Below are positions 44,636-57,430 of a stretch of DNA of 64,000 nucleotides, one piece after another. The position numbers and the translations under genes were made by a program. Position 1 is the first letter of the stretch; each line of letters begins with the position of its first letter. The notes beneath the pieces are model-generated. The model was not told the DNA's origin, did not search any database, and saw only the letters and a program-made list of their open reading frames with translations. The stretch is from Anisus vortex (Eukaryota; Mollusca; Gastropoda; Planorbidae): contig OX421500.1 in the NCBI GenBank assembly GCA_949126835.1, forward strand, positions 30,733,641 through 30,797,640, read 5' to 3'.

Positions 44636-46775
44636 CAGAGATCCCGTGCGTCCCCTTGGCGCTAGTATCTGTTAGTTTCTGCACCCCTTCAAGTATGGTG
44701 TATGGCGGCATTGTCGCTCCTTCTTGTCTGTGTCTGACTGGAACTGGGACAGTCAAGTTCTGATTCCTGCTCCAAATAGCACCCCCAGACTAGCCGTAGT
44801 AAAGCTCCAGTGGTCTTCACTATGTTACTTGCCATAGAAATGTGTCATTTAAAAAAAAAGATTTCAACAGCATATTTTTATTTTATTTATTCTATGCTAA
44901 TTATATTATTGAAATACTGTTAGGCAAATTATCAGATACAATTTTGACGTTGACTCTATTTAGAAAAAAAAAAAAAGGCTCACCAATCTCTGATAATGGG
45001 ATTTTGGGGTCGGTTTATATATATATATGTGCATGCATATATAGTTCACTCTGTGCTGAATAAGGGATTAAGAAAAGAATTATTAAAATGAGCATAAGCT
45101 ACTGGAGCAGATACTCTTGACATAGTTCTTTATAGCATGTTATATATGCTATATATTTTTCCAAGACTGAAACTAGACTGATTTCTGGGTGGACATTTTA
45201 TGGAGGTTTCATGTTGGCAATAGCTCTTTATCTATTCACATAAAGTTGTGTACAAATTCTGAGCATACTCTTATGATATGTAAAAGTGATGGAATTGAAT
45301 TTAGTCTTTTGAGTGAAAATGCGTCCTTTTTTTTTAACCCACTTAGTTTGTTGAAAACTTGTGTTTGGTAACGGGGATTGGGGGAACTGCTTTTAAGTCT
45401 TTATATATTGAACAAAGATAAAAGTATATATATATAGTTAAACTGCAGCACGTTTTGTGTATGTTGACCTATACATTTGTCCTGGTCATTAACATCCAAC
45501 TAGACAGATAATTGGATTTGAATTGTTCTATGGTTAGGTCTGGTCTTGTTTTTTTTTCTTCTTGCTTTGGTATCCACAAAAAAAAAAGTTTGAAGTTGTT
45601 GGTCATTATCAATAATTCTCTCTCTATATATATATATTATATATATTTAGTGCCTGTCCATAATGTATTGCCCCTGAAGCTCTTACCTGTAGACATTCTT
45701 ATTCTCCTAAGTAGCATTGTGTAATGGTATTGGTCCAGTGCTTGTCATTGTATAGTTTTTTGACTTTCAGTGTTGTGAGATGCTTTAGAAAGTTGTTTCT
45801 TGCAATAATAACTATTTGATCATGTGGTCTATATTTATTATAATATTGTGTAACACTTGTTAAAACTATATTTTTAGCCTCATAATATTTATTATATTGT
45901 TTCAAACGCTAGCACTTATTATTAATATTTTTAGAAATAATCGAGATTTAAGAAAGGAAATGATGGCATTTAAAATGTTCTAATATTTTTATTTCCTTAT
46001 ATTCCCATAAACAAATTAGCAAATATTGTTAGAACCAATTTGTAATTTTTTTCCATAGCTTCTTTTTACGATTGTTCTAGCAAATTTTCTAGATGTGTTG
46101 TAGTAAGAAAATATATTTTTGCCAAAATTGTGATAACTTTGTTAGGGCTCTTTATTTATAGCACTGGCATTCTTAACAGTAATTTGTGGTTATACTTTTT
46201 TTTTATTAGAAGTAGGAAGAATTAAAATACATTCAATAGCTGCAAGAGAATTGATCATCTAGTAACAGCCATAGTGCTCACTGAAAAATAAAATGACATC
46301 ATGTTGCTAGTTTATAACCGGTATTTTCTGTGTACAATATACATTTCAACAGTAATTATGGTTGCTGGAAAAAAAATTGTATTAGTCCTCAGACGTTAGG
46401 CATGAATACTGAACACTTTGTGTATTAGTTGGGCTAGGGTTAACAAGGAGCTTAAATATTTTTTTATGTGTTACTTTAGTGATATACCAGTTTTTTTTTT
46501 TAGTTGAAAGATTTGTCAATAATTGTTGTCATGTATGGTGAGAGATTACTTGAACGTGTGTGTAGATGACAATGTAAAAAACAATGTATATATGTTTTTT
46601 CTGTGCATATGTTACAAGAGCTTCAAGATTATTTGCAAGAGGTGGAACATGAAATGTGAAATGAAATATATAAAAAATTACTGTGATAAAACTATAAAAC
46701 CAACAAAAACAAAACGGGTGTACTGTGCATCCTCTTTCACAAATTGACATTTGTAATAAAAGTTGATTTTATGTC
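44636..46775 (+). other. EPC 3' UTR, inferred
   Basis: About 2.1 kb of non-coding AT-rich sequence after the stop. Candidate poly(A) signals AATAAA occur at 46287 and 46755; the latter is followed by GTTGATTTT, a GT-rich context. The exact end is unknown. Confidence 0.45.
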
Positions 46776-48287
46776 CTTTTTCTATTGTTTTGACTTGTTA
46801 TGTCTTATGTCCTTTTACTTTGGTTTCCACTTTGTATGTCACTTGCTTTGTGCAAGCATATTGCCTTTGTTTTGAACTAATTTTATTTAACAAGTGCTTT
46901 TCATAAAGTCACTGCAGATTCTAATATCAATAGTGTTTTTAGACACAAAACAAGATGCATTTCATGCACATATGCATTTCATATTGGGAATGTTTGGGGA
47001 ACAACTAAGGTTTGAAAAACTTCACTTAATACTATTTAGAATTTTAACATGAAAAAGGTGAATAATATTAATTTGTTAAGTTTAACTAAAAAAAAACCAT
47101 CTCATCTTATCCCTACTCTGTTTTTCTACAATTATTCTATAGATGCTTAAACATCCACTAATTGTTTTTGTATATTAGAACTACCCAATATGCTTTTCTA
47201 CTACCAGGCATTGATAATATTGATATATTTACACATCCTTTGGGCATTGGTTGGGTATTTTAAAATGAGTAAGTTGGTAAGAACACATGACTATTACTAT
47301 TACAGTTTAAAAGTGTTGGCTGCTTAGTCTGATTTTCATTTCCCTTGAGACAAATTTCCTAAATTAGATTACATTTTCCAAGAAATTATCTCGTGCTTAA
47401 TGGCTGGAACCAGGTGTTCTGGCAATAATTTTGAAACCATTAAACGATTAATTTAACATGGCTGGTGTTAAAACCTAAAACTGCATTATAAATAGGTGGC
47501 TTGTAGTGTGTGCTGTTATCTTAGTAATCTAGTGTTAGTACACTTTTTCTTAAATTCATTGGCTCAATATCCAATTTAAAGTTAAAGGAATGAAATTATT
47601 TAATTATTCTTGTTTTAAATAACACTTTTTAGTTCAATAAATATATAGTTTATTAAAGGTAAAACTACATGCAAACAACCATAAAAATGTTTAGGTACGG
47701 GGTACATAAAGTTAAAAGTATTATGTGGATAATAAATAAAATGTGTTTGAAAATACAATCATCTTTACAGAACAATGTCTGCAGAAAGCAAAAATATATT
47801 TATAAATTATAAAGTACCCAGACAACTAGCTATGTTAATAGCTAAATAGAGATCTGTATCACAAATGCTAAGTAATCTATGGGAAGAAATTGTTTTAAAT
47901 CATTTTAATTTTGAATTATCTTTTCTACCAGTACTCCCTTATGGGTGGCAATGTTTTCTAATGACGGAAAATTGTAGTGAATGATTCATTAACAAATTGT
48001 AAGTTGTATACTGACCACTTTCACCCTGCATGGTGATGCTTTTGAATTAAATGTCAACAACAAAGAATCACTCTGCACAATGAGCCTCATGGACTTAACA
48101 ATTTACTGTTTTGGTGCTTCTTTATTTGAACACCATTGCTTTATATAAACAACCATTTTATAAGGGTTTAAGTACAAACGGAGTATTGAGAAACTTGTGC
48201 AAAATGTTACATATTTAAATTTAGGCTATTAAAAAAAGAATACCAGTAGTAAAATTCTGTTTACTAAGTTCTTTGTCCTCTTTCTAC
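46776..48287. other. Intergenic stretch between EPC and the first ankyrin gene
   Basis: AT-rich. No open frame of note, repeat or RNA gene recognised. It probably includes the 3' UTR of the minus-strand ankyrin gene at its right edge. Confidence 0.5.
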
Positions 48288-49607
48288 TTAATTCATTTGG
48301 AATCCTTTTAAATGACCAGCTACACTATCACATTCAACACAATTACAAGGCTCAACAGTCTGGTCCGTGTCAAGAGATATGTTCTTCCACATACTGGCAC
48401 AAATGCGTGAAAATGGTCCCTGAAACAACAGCTCAGTTTGGATTCCTTTTGGAAGCCTCCACCTGGAGAGTCTGTTTTCTCTGACGCTGTTGGATATTGA
48501 ATCACCAGAGTTTAAGCTGTTACAAAGTTTCACAAAACATAGTAGGTAGAGGGAGAAGGGCCTGTCTAATGGAAGATGATCTAAGACATCCAATGAGCTT
48601 GAACAGTATTGCAATCTTTCTTGCAGCTGTATTCTGAGAGTATAGTCATTGGACAAATGAAATATGTCGTAGTTTGTTAAAAAGTTAATAGTCAACAAGT
48701 AACGAGCGATATCGGCGTGCCCTGAAAGCATTGCCACGCACAGAGGTGAAATTGGGATTAAGTGATGGTTGAATTTAAAGACCATTTCCTTGCACTTCCT
48801 GTCCAGAGGAGCACAACCATTAATGATCATCAGCCTAACAATTGCATGCTCGCCTCTTGCAATCATTTCATGGAGATGTTCTTGGTCTGATTTAGAAAGA
48901 CTTGGCTGAGCTCCCCTTTTCAGAATGTTTTCAACTAAAGTAAAGTCACCAAGACAATTGAGAAATGCTAATGTTAAAGCCGTTTTACCATCCCTGCCGA
49001 CAATATTAACCTCAGCACCTCTGGATAAAAGCAACACTGCACTTTCAAATTCACTCCTTATCAAAGCATGCATTAGAGCTGAATAGCCATTTTGACAAAC
49101 TGCATTTAGATTAGCATTAGCATCTATAAGACGTTGGACACAAGTTATTTTCCCTTGTTTAGATGCATACATCAAGGCTGTTTCCCCCTTCATATCTTTC
49201 ACATTAACATTCTGTATTTCATTCAGAAGAAACTGGAGACAATCTTCGTGCCCCCATTGGGCAGACAACATTAGCGGAGTGGCTCCTTTATCGTCAACGG
49301 TGCCAAAATCGGCACGATATCTTTTCAGAGCATTGAGATAATCAAGTTTACCAAAGTCTGATGCGTACAGGACTGCGTTTAGTCCTTTTTTGTCTACAGC
49401 GTTTGGGTTGGCTCTATTTTTCAACAATGAAGTCAGGGCAAAGAAATTTTTATGCTTGACTGCACAAACTACTGCAGGTGTTAAGTCCCTATCCTGGCGA
49501 GCATCAGGGGACACTTCTTTATCCTCCAGCAACTTTTTTAAAAGCTCATTCTCTTTCAGTCGTATGGCTTTAAAAAGCTCAGCCTTCTTATTTCCGTTTT
49601 TATACAT
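48288..49607 (-). CDS. Single-exon ankyrin-repeat protein A (439 aa)
   Basis: An uninterrupted frame from ATG to TAA. About six ankyrin repeats run from residue 39 to 240 (patterns such as GETALMYASKQGKITCVQRLI, DGKTALTLAF). A further ankyrin-like unit (SPLCVAMLSGHADIARYLL) follows around residue 290-315. The C-terminus carries WKNISLD and EPCNCVEC, a C-x-C-x2-C cluster that could bind a metal. No signal peptide, membrane helix, SOCS box or catalytic domain is visible. It is paralogous to the gene at 57816 and divergent from it. A TATA-like TTTAAATATATG lies about 30-40 bp upstream on the minus strand, so the gene seems truly intronless. Function unknown. Confidence 0.85.
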   Translation of the reverse strand: MYKNGNKKAELFKAIRLKENELLKKLLEDKEVSPDARQDRDLTPAVVCAVKHKNFFALTSLLKNRANPNAVDKKGLNAVLYASDFGKLDYLNALKRYRADFGTVDDKGATPLMLSAQWGHEDCLQFLLNEIQNVNVKDMKGETALMYASKQGKITCVQRLIDANANLNAVCQNGYSALMHALIRSEFESAVLLLSRGAEVNIVGRDGKTALTLAFLNCLGDFTLVENILKRGAQPSLSKSDQEHLHEMIARGEHAIVRLMIINGCAPLDRKCKEMVFKFNHHLIPISPLCVAMLSGHADIARYLLTINFLTNYDIFHLSNDYTLRIQLQERLQYCSSSLDVLDHLPLDRPFSLYLLCFVKLCNSLNSGDSISNSVRENRLSRWRLPKGIQTELLFQGPFSRICASMWKNISLDTDQTVEPCNCVECDSVAGHLKGFQMN

Positions 49608-49650
49608 GGTGGTGTACTATGTGAGACTCACATATATTTAAACAAGTAGT
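49608..49650 (-). promoter_or_regulatory. Candidate core promoter of ankyrin gene A
   Basis: On the minus strand, TTTAAATATATG precedes the ATG by about 30 bases. Between them lies the inverted repeat ATGTGAG-A-CTCACAT (49619-49633). This suggests a very short 5' UTR. Confidence 0.35.
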
Positions 49651-50378
49651 TCCACTTGGTGCAAGCAAATGCACATTGGGTAAGTAGAAAAAAATGATTT
49701 CTCTCTGTATGCTCCATCCAGCTTCATTTCACTACAATTCTATTGACAAAAAAGAAAAATAGTTAAAAAATTAACGTCATTTTCTTTAGTTTCAATTTAT
49801 ATATAATTTATAAAAAGAAAAAAAATGTGTAAGCCATAAAAATAAAAAAAGATCAACACAGGTAAATAAATTAGAAAATGATAGCCTCTGATATCCAACA
49901 TCATAAGCATATGCAAAGGCTAAAGTAATGCAAGGTTCCCATTTTTACTGTAGGCTACTTCACTGTAGTTGGGGGTAATTTAAGGTTACTGGACATTGTG
50001 CCACACAACCCCCTTGCATACATAGGACTAAAGCTTGCAAACACATACATAGTCTAAAAGGAATATTTATATTTACTTACTTACATATTACATCTACTGG
50101 GTAGTTAAAATCTAGTCTTGCCTTTTGATACATTTTAAGTTTCAAATGATGTTATATTATAGAAAATTATCTTGACAGTATTTGTTTTCTAATAACCATT
50201 TCCTGAACTGATTATATGAGTATTATTAGTTTGAAAATATTCAGGCTGCCAATTTGGCAATTACAGTAGGCTGAGTAGGCCTATAGTTTTATAATAGGTC
50301 CTATTTTAATTTTAAAATAATTAAACTCTATTGGCCTACTGCCTACTATTACTAATAGTAGTAGTACTACTGTAGTAC

Positions 50379-51430
50379 TATATAATATAGTCAATATAGA
50401 CAGTTTATATAGCTTTTAAACCTATATATAATATAGTCAATATAGACAGTTTATATAGCTTTTTAATTTATATATAATATAGTCAATATAGACAGTTTAT
50501 ATAGCTTTTTAACCTATATATAATATAGTCAATATAGACAGTTTATATAGCTTTTTAACCTATATATAATATAGTCAATATAGACAGTTTATATAGCTTT
50601 TTAACCTATATTATATATAATATAGACACTTTATATAGCTTTTTAACCTATATATAATATAGTCAATATAGACAGTTTATATAGCTTTTTAACCTATATT
50701 ATATATAATATAGTCAATATAGACAGTTTATATAGCTTTTTAACCTATATATAATATAGTCAATATAGACAGTATATATAGCTTTTTAACCTATATATAA
50801 TATAGTCAATATAGACAGTATATATAGCTTTTTAACCTATATATAATATAGTCAATATAGACAGTTTATATAGCTTTTTGAACCTATATATAATATAGTC
50901 AATATAGACAGTTTATATAGCTTTTTAACCTATATATAATATAGTCAATATAGACAGTTTATATAGCTTTTTAACATATATAATATAGTCAATATAGACA
51001 GTTTATATAGCTTTTTAACCTATACATAATATAGTCAATATAGACAGTTTATATAGCTTTTTAACCTATATATAATATAGTCAATATAGACAGTTTATAT
51101 AGCTTTTTAACCTATGTATAATATAGTCAATATAGACAGTTTATATAGCTTTTTAACCTATATATAATATATTCAATATAGACAGTTTATATAGCTTTTT
51201 AACCTATATATATAATATAGTCAATATAGACAGTTTATATAGCTTTTTAACCTATATATAATATAGTCAATATAGACAGTTTATATAGCTTTTTAACCTA
51301 TGTATAATATAGTCAATATAGACAGTTTATATAGCTTTTTAACCTATGTATAATATATTCAATATAGACAGTTTATATAGCTTTTTAACCTATATATATA
51401 ATATAGTCAATATAGACAGTTTATATAGCT
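50379..51430. repeat. 46-bp AT-rich satellite, about 22 copies
   Basis: The unit contains AACCTATATATAATATAGTC, then AATATAGACAGTTTATATAG and CTTTTT. Copies are nearly identical, with small length changes in the TATATA part. A further partial unit resumes at 52282-52333 after a LINE insertion. Confidence 0.97.
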
Positions 51431-52281
51431 AACAGTGAGAAGACTGAAGCTCTTATCGTCGGTACGAGACAGAGGGTCGTGTCCCTCACTGCGTCCGATC
51501 TTCAGCTGGCTGATGCAACTGTGCCTTTCTCCCCGACTATCAAAAGCCTTGGCGTCTATCTGGACTCCACGCTGTCCATGCAAACCCACATCTCCTTCCT
51601 CACCAAAATCTGCTTCTTCCATCTGCGTCGTATTGCCGCCATCCGTCGTTATCTCACCAAGGAAGCTTGTGTTAAGCTCATCATCTCTCTCCTATTTTCC
51701 CGCTTGGACTATTGTAATTCGCTTTTGGCTGGTCTCCCGGCCTCCTCCCTTCAAGGACTCCAACGTATCCAGAACTGCGCAGCCCGACTAGTTCTCAAGA
51801 AGAAGAAGTCAAATGATATCAATCCTCTGCTCCGATCTCTGCACTGGCTACCCATCAACAACCGGATCTCATATAAGCTGGCTTCCCTCTGTTATAGGTG
51901 CCTGAATAACTGCGCCCCGGATTATCTTCGCTCTTGTATGGAGCTCTACACCCAGTCCCGCCCACTTCGTTCGGCATCTGACGCGCTTACTCTGCGGATC
52001 CCTCGTGTGAGGCTAGTGTCCGCTGGCGAACGTTCATTTTCCTACGCAGGACCGTCCGCTTGGAATCACCTCCCACTACAGCTTCGCCAGAGCCCTAGCT
52101 ATGACACCTTCAGGAGCCGGCTGAAGACTCACCTATTTCGTCAGCAGAATTAGCGTATTACTATATATTTCGTTGTCTGTCTGTATTCTGTAACTGTCGT
52201 CTGCGCATAGAACTGTCACCAACGGGATATGCGCTATATAAGCACCGTTATTATTTATTATTTATTTATTATTTATTTATT
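51431..52281 (+). mobile_element. CR1/L2-like LINE 3' fragment inserted in the satellite
   Basis: A 224-codon open frame at 51479-52153, continuous with coding sequence from 51431. It reads SLGVYLDSTLSMQTHI, LLFSRLDYCNSLLAGLP, LQRIQNCAARL, LHWLPINNRI, PSAWNHLPLQLR and FRSRLKTHLF: the region after the RT catalytic core through the C-terminus. The tail is GCGCTATATAAGCACCG, then TTATT repeats. The frame is intact, so the copy is young. The 5' part of the RT and the endonuclease are missing. Confidence 0.9.
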
Positions 52282-52333
52282 ATATATAGTCAATATAGAC
52301 AGTTTATATAGCTTTTTAACCTATATAATATAG
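52282..52333. repeat. Satellite remnant right of the LINE
   Basis: TATAGTCAATATAGACAGTT followed by TATATAGC and TTTTTAACCTATATAATATAG: the same 46-bp unit as at 50379-51430. The 52340-52510 stretch beyond is a scrambled TAGTCTATA-rich sequence. Confidence 0.92.
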
Positions 52334-53140
52334 TACCATAGTTTTATAATTTTATTGTTATAGTTTTTACTATTATACTAGACTAGTCTAGAGTCTAGTT
52401 AAAAAGTAGTTATAGTATAAGTTATAGTATCATTCATACTCATACTATACTAGTCATAGTCTCATAGTCATGATAGTCTATCTATAATCTATAGTCTATA
52501 GTCTATAGTAACTAAAAACCATGTAGGCCTATTCTTCTTCTTCATATTATTGTGGAGACCCCGTTACGACCGAGGAAAAAGTCTACAATTTAACTAGGTA
52601 CATATAAAATTTGAAAACATCACCTAGTTCATTCACTCTATAAACATACTGGTTAGTGGCATACAAACTTTACCTTTTGTAATTCCTTTTCCCTAAATTT
52701 CAGAGAATTCCGGAAGTGATTACAGATATTATTTTGGGATTTCCCGTTTCTTTTTTTGACCCAAAATACGACAGTAAATATTAAACAAAAACAAACTTCC
52801 CATCTTGTCTTATTTGCACAGGAGGCTGAGTTCGAGTGTTGTCTAAGGTAATTATTACATATACCTAGACTGTAGCTTTTTTTTTTTAAATAAAGCTATT
52901 TACTGTTTGAATAATCATAAAGACTGAAATTATAAGCCCTCTGCAGACTGACCGAAGATACGTCGGCCGATACGTCAAAGTAATAATATAGGCTAATATA
53001 ATTTATAATTTATTAGCCTATAATGTAGGCCGTAGGGCGTAGGGCCGCCGTAGGCCCTATTTAATTTAACTGCGGAGTTTATGCTACTGTCCACAGACTC
53101 TACACTCTACACCTACACTACAGCTAAGTACAGTACTACA

Positions 53141-53866
53141 TCTTATCTTATACATTACAGACGCTCCTTCTATTAAGAAGATTATTGCGTCCTACCCTAC
53201 GCTCATCCGTGGTCCGAGTCTAGTCTTGCATTTTTATTAATGTTTTAAATGATGTTAAGTTATTGGTTTCCTGGTTTGTTCAGGCAACCCATTCCATGCC
53301 TGAATGCCACTCGGGAAGAAAGAGTACTTATACGCATTTGTTCTCGCATAAAGGAAAAGGAAAGTGTTTTTGTCTTTATGTTTATCTGAGCTTTGCAACA
53401 GGTTGTTATTGTGTTGTATTTCTAAATTAGAGTTTAATGCCTTATGTGTTATTACTACTTTACTTTTACTCTTTGCCCTTCTGTCTTCTAGTGTTTCTAG
53501 GTTTAGTGATTTGACTAAGGGTGTTACTCTTGTCAATTGGGAATATTCACTAGTTATGAACCTTGCAGCTCTTTTTTGAATTTGTTCTAATTTTTTAATG
53601 TTTTCTTTAGTTGATGGGTCCCATACAGATGCTGTATATTCTAGTATAGGTCTAACTAATGTGAGATAGCATTTTAGTTTTATATTCTTATTACATTTGT
53701 AAAAGTTCCTTTTTATGAATCCTAAAGTTTTGTTTGATTTTTTTATTACTTCATCAATATGAGGGTTCCAAGATAACTTATAATTTATTATTACTCCTAT
53801 AGATACTTAGCATTGTTAGTTTGAGTTAGTTCTTTACCATGAATGAAGTAGTTTGCTATTATTTGT
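53141..53866 (-). pseudogene. CR1/Jockey-like LINE, 3' portion (host of a nested LINE)
   Basis: Minus-strand peptides: ANYFIHGKELTQTNNAKYL and, after slips, IINYKLSWNPHIDEVIKK, LVRPILEYTASVWDP, QKRAARFI and RTNAYKYSFFPSGIQAWN GLP. This is the RT thumb and C-terminus. It continues on the other side of the nested element at 57100. Confidence 0.87.
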
Positions 53867-53877
53867 TTCTTTTTCTT

Positions 53878-56800
53878 CTTCTTCTTCTTTGCCATTGTCA
53901 ACTCCTAGTGGAGCATAGGCTATCAACAATCTCTTTCCATGTCCTCCTGTCTTTGGCTATCTTCTCTAACTCCTTCCAAGTTCTCCCAATCACCTGCACA
54001 TCCTTTTCTACTTCCCTCCGCCAGATGTTCTTTGGTCTACCTCTTCGTCATGCACCCTGGGGATTCCACAAAAGAGCTTGTCTAGTCAAATTTGTCGGTT
54101 TCCTCAATGTGTGGCCTATTCATCTCCATCTCCTTTTTTGTATTTCTTGTTCTATTGGAATATGTGCTGTCCTTTCCCATACATTTGTAATTTTGTCATA
54201 CCATTTGATATCCATTATTCTACGTAGGCAGCCATTCACCAAAGTTTGTAGTTTGTTCAAATCCTCATTTGTTAATCTCCAACTTTCTGAGCCATATAGT
54301 AAGACAGATTTTACGTTAGAATTAAAGATTCTTAATTTAGTTTTGGTTCTAATTTGTTTTGTTTTCCAGATATTTTTTAGCATAGCAAAGGCTCCTCTTG
54401 CTTTTTGTATCTTTACTTTAATATCTGTTCCAGATTCCCCTTCCTTGTCAACTATACTTCCTAGATATGTAAAGTTGTCTACTTCTTCCAGCACCTTTCC
54501 TCCTACTTCCACTGCATCAGTACTTTTGGAGTTTTTTCTTATTATCTTGGACTTTCTATCATTTATTTTAAGTCCTAGCTATTGTGCCCAGGAATCTAGT
54601 ATTGCAGTTTTTTCTTGCATCTGCTTATGACTTTGAGCTAATAGGGCTATATCATCTGCAAAGTCTAGATCTTCAAGCTGTTTAAACAGGGTCCATTGGA
54701 TTCCATTTTTTCTGTTTTCTGTAGTATTCTTCATGACCCAATCTATTACTAGTAAAAAGAGGAATGGTGAAAGTAGACAGCCCTGTCGAACTCCTGACTC
54801 TATCTCGAATGCCTCTGTTAGTTTTCCATCATGAATGATTCGACATCTCATATTGTGATAGGTGTTTTTAATTAGGTCAGTTAGCTTTGGAGGAATACCA
54901 TAGTGGCGCAACAGTTTCAATAGATTTTCTCTGTCGACACTATCAAAGACTTTTTGAAAGTCTATGAAATTGATATATAATATATAGGCTAGCATTCCAT
55001 TCTGTGCATTGTTCAATGATAATATGAAGAACAGCTATTTGGTCGAGACATGATTTGTTTTGTCTAAAGCCTGCTTGCTCGTCTCGTAGAAGACCATCAA
55101 CTGCTTTCTTTATCCTTTCCAGTATTATTCTATTTAAAACTTTTCCTGGTACTGATAGCAACATAATCCCTCTATAGTTAGAGCAATCTGTAAGATCCCC
55201 TTTCTTTGGAAGCTTTACTAGATATCCCTCTCTCCAGTCATTCGGTAGTTCTCCTTTTTCCCATATGTTTCCAATAATGTTGTATAGTACGTTAGTTGAT
55301 AACTCAATGTCTGCTTTAATTGCTTCTGCTGGTATTCCATCAGGTCCAGCAGCCTTCCCATTCTTTAGCGTTTCTATTGCATTTTTTATTTCTCCTTTAG
55401 TAGGTCTATTACAGTCTATCTCTAGGTCTCTCTCAGCTGGTTGAATATCTGGGGCAGGCCTGTTTAAGAGTTCTTTGAAATATTCTACCCATCTCTTTTC
55501 CTGCTTTTCTGCATTTGTTAGCTTATTACTTTCTTTGTCTTTGATAGGTTTATTTTGTTGCTGGAATTTGCCTGCTAATTTCTTTGTTATACCGTACAAC
55601 ACCTTTATTTTTCCCTTAGATGTTTAGCTGTTTCTGCCTCCGCTGCCGGGTTGTTGATGTAATCATTTTTATCTTTTTTAATGCTTTTTTTATCTTCCCT
55701 ATTGGCTTCTGTATAGTTCTCTTGAGCATCTTTTTTCAAGGCCCTGGTTCGGCTGTTCATCAAAACAACTTTCTTTTCTTTCCGTTGCTTAATTTTTTTG
55801 AGAGTGTTGTCTGAAAGCCATGGTTTATTGGGGTGTGTTTTTATCCCTAGCACTTGCTTGTATGTTGTGTTCCATGCTTCCTTTATTGATTCCCATTGTG
55901 TGCCTATGTCATCATTTCCTTCCAGGTCTTCTAGGGCCTTAAATCTATTTCTTAGTTCAATTCTAAATTCATTGTTTACGTTCCTTTCCTTTAGAAATGT
56001 GACATTATATTGAGTTCTGCGTCTTAAGCAATCTCTTTGTCTTTTAAGTCGTAGCCTAATTTGGCCCACTAATAATTAGTGATGGTCAGAAGCTACGTCA
56101 GCACTTCTGAAAACTCTTACGTTTTGCAATGAGAGCCTGAATTTCTTTTTGATGCAAATATGGTCGATTTGGTTGTGTATATGATGATCTGGTGACATCC
56201 ATGTGGCTTTGTGAATATCTTTGTGCTGCAATATGCTGCCTCCTATTACTAATGAATTATCTGCACAAAAATTAATGAACAACTCTCCATTCTCGTTTTT
56301 TATTCCTAAGCCCTATCTCCCCATTATCTCCTCATATCCTTGGTTATCATAACCTATTTTTGCATTAGTCTCCCATCATTATTGTTAAGTCTTTATCTTT
56401 AAATCTATTTAGAACTGTCTGTAGTTTACTATAGAAATTATTCTTTATTTCATCCTCTTGTTCATTTGTTGGAGCATAGCACTGTATAACATTGAGATTG
56501 ATCCCCTTCTTGAAAGTCCTGAAAGATGCTGTTATTATCCGAGACCCTTCCGGTTGCCACTCTATAAGTGATTGATTAGCCTGTGGTGATAGTATTATGG
56601 CTACTCCCTCTGTGTGTTGAGCGTTCTCATCCTCGTGGCCTGAGTAAAGTATAGTTTCACCTGTTGATAGTTTTGTTTTTCCTGACAGTATCCATCTCGC
56701 TTCACTCACTCCTAGTATACTTATATATTATTTTTTCATTTCTGAAGCTGCTTGGTGGGCCTTCCCCATCTCATACATTGTTCTTACATTCCAGTTGCCA

Positions 56801-57088
56801 ACCTGGGTATTTTTCCTCAGAGAGAAGGAGGTAGTCTGCCTATCAGCTCCCTTTCGGGTTTGGCTGACCTGCTTCATAATCACTTTGACTGCAGGGCCTC
56901 CCTTCTCTGAAAATGGCAGACATGTAATTGATTTTGTTGATGATTTTGTAGCAAGGTAGTTTTTTCACACTGGTGGGTTGCTAGCCCTACGCAGAAACAT
57001 ACAAACATGCAAGTAGGCTGGGGACCTGTTGGCCTGGCCCACTTGCCAGTATGCCCCGTCACCACGTCAAGGTAGGTTCTGGCCGGGG
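53878..57088 (-). mobile_element. Full-length but decayed EN-RT LINE nested in another LINE
   Basis: On the minus strand, from right to left: a 5' segment; an endonuclease domain from about 56840 (GNWNVRTMYEMGKAHQAA, NVIQCYAPTNEQ, SPDHHIHNQIDHICI, ASDHH); an RT (NYRGIMLLSVPGKVLN, DEQAGFRQNKSCLDQI, FIDFQKVFDSVDRENL, SGVRQGCLLSPFLF, LDFADDIALLAQ); and a C-terminus (TYLGSIVD, LLYGSESWRL, then RRRGRP-like and RTWKEL-like). The 3' tail is (AAG)n. Frame changes near 54.55, 54.95-55.0, 55.6, 56.07 and 56.3 kb break it into six pieces. The flanks carry the 11-bp word AAGAAAAAGAA (minus) at 53867-53877 and 57089-57099. Clade not assigned. Confidence 0.88.
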
Positions 57089-57099
57089 TTCTTTTTCTT

Positions 57100-57430
57100 G
57101 GATACCCTTATTAGTTGGCATTTTTCTGGGTGAAAAGACATACTCCAGTTTGATTCCCATTTTTGTAGTTCATCTAGGTCTTTTTGTAGAAGTTCACTAT
57201 CTTTTCCTGTCTTTATTATTCTATAAATTATGCAATCATCGGCAAATAATCTTACTTTTGTGCCTGTGTTGATGCAATTTGGCAGATCATTAATGTAAAT
57301 TTGAAAAAGTAGGGGTCCTAGAACAGTTCCTGTGGAACTCCTGAGTTTCCTGTTATTGGTGATGACTTAGAGCCATTTATTATCACTGTTTGTTCTCTGC
57401 CAGTTCTACACTACTACTGAGCTTCTGACT
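57100..57430 (-). pseudogene. CR1/Jockey-like LINE, RT core (5' part of the split element)
   Basis: Minus strand: REQTVIINGSKSSPITGNSG, then a one-base loss in VPQ(G)TVLGPLLF, then IYINDLP, VRLFADDCIIYR (FADD catalytic motif) and WSMSFHPEKCQLIRVSKKK. The peptide breaks off exactly where the nested LINE begins and resumes at 53866. The 5' end is truncated. Confidence 0.87.

Noticed and set aside
50379..51430. CRISPR-like array
   Set aside because: Units are tandem with no spacers and the DNA is animal; it is a satellite.
53839..54630. 263-codon + strand frame
   Set aside because: Antisense of the nested LINE's reverse transcriptase C-terminus.
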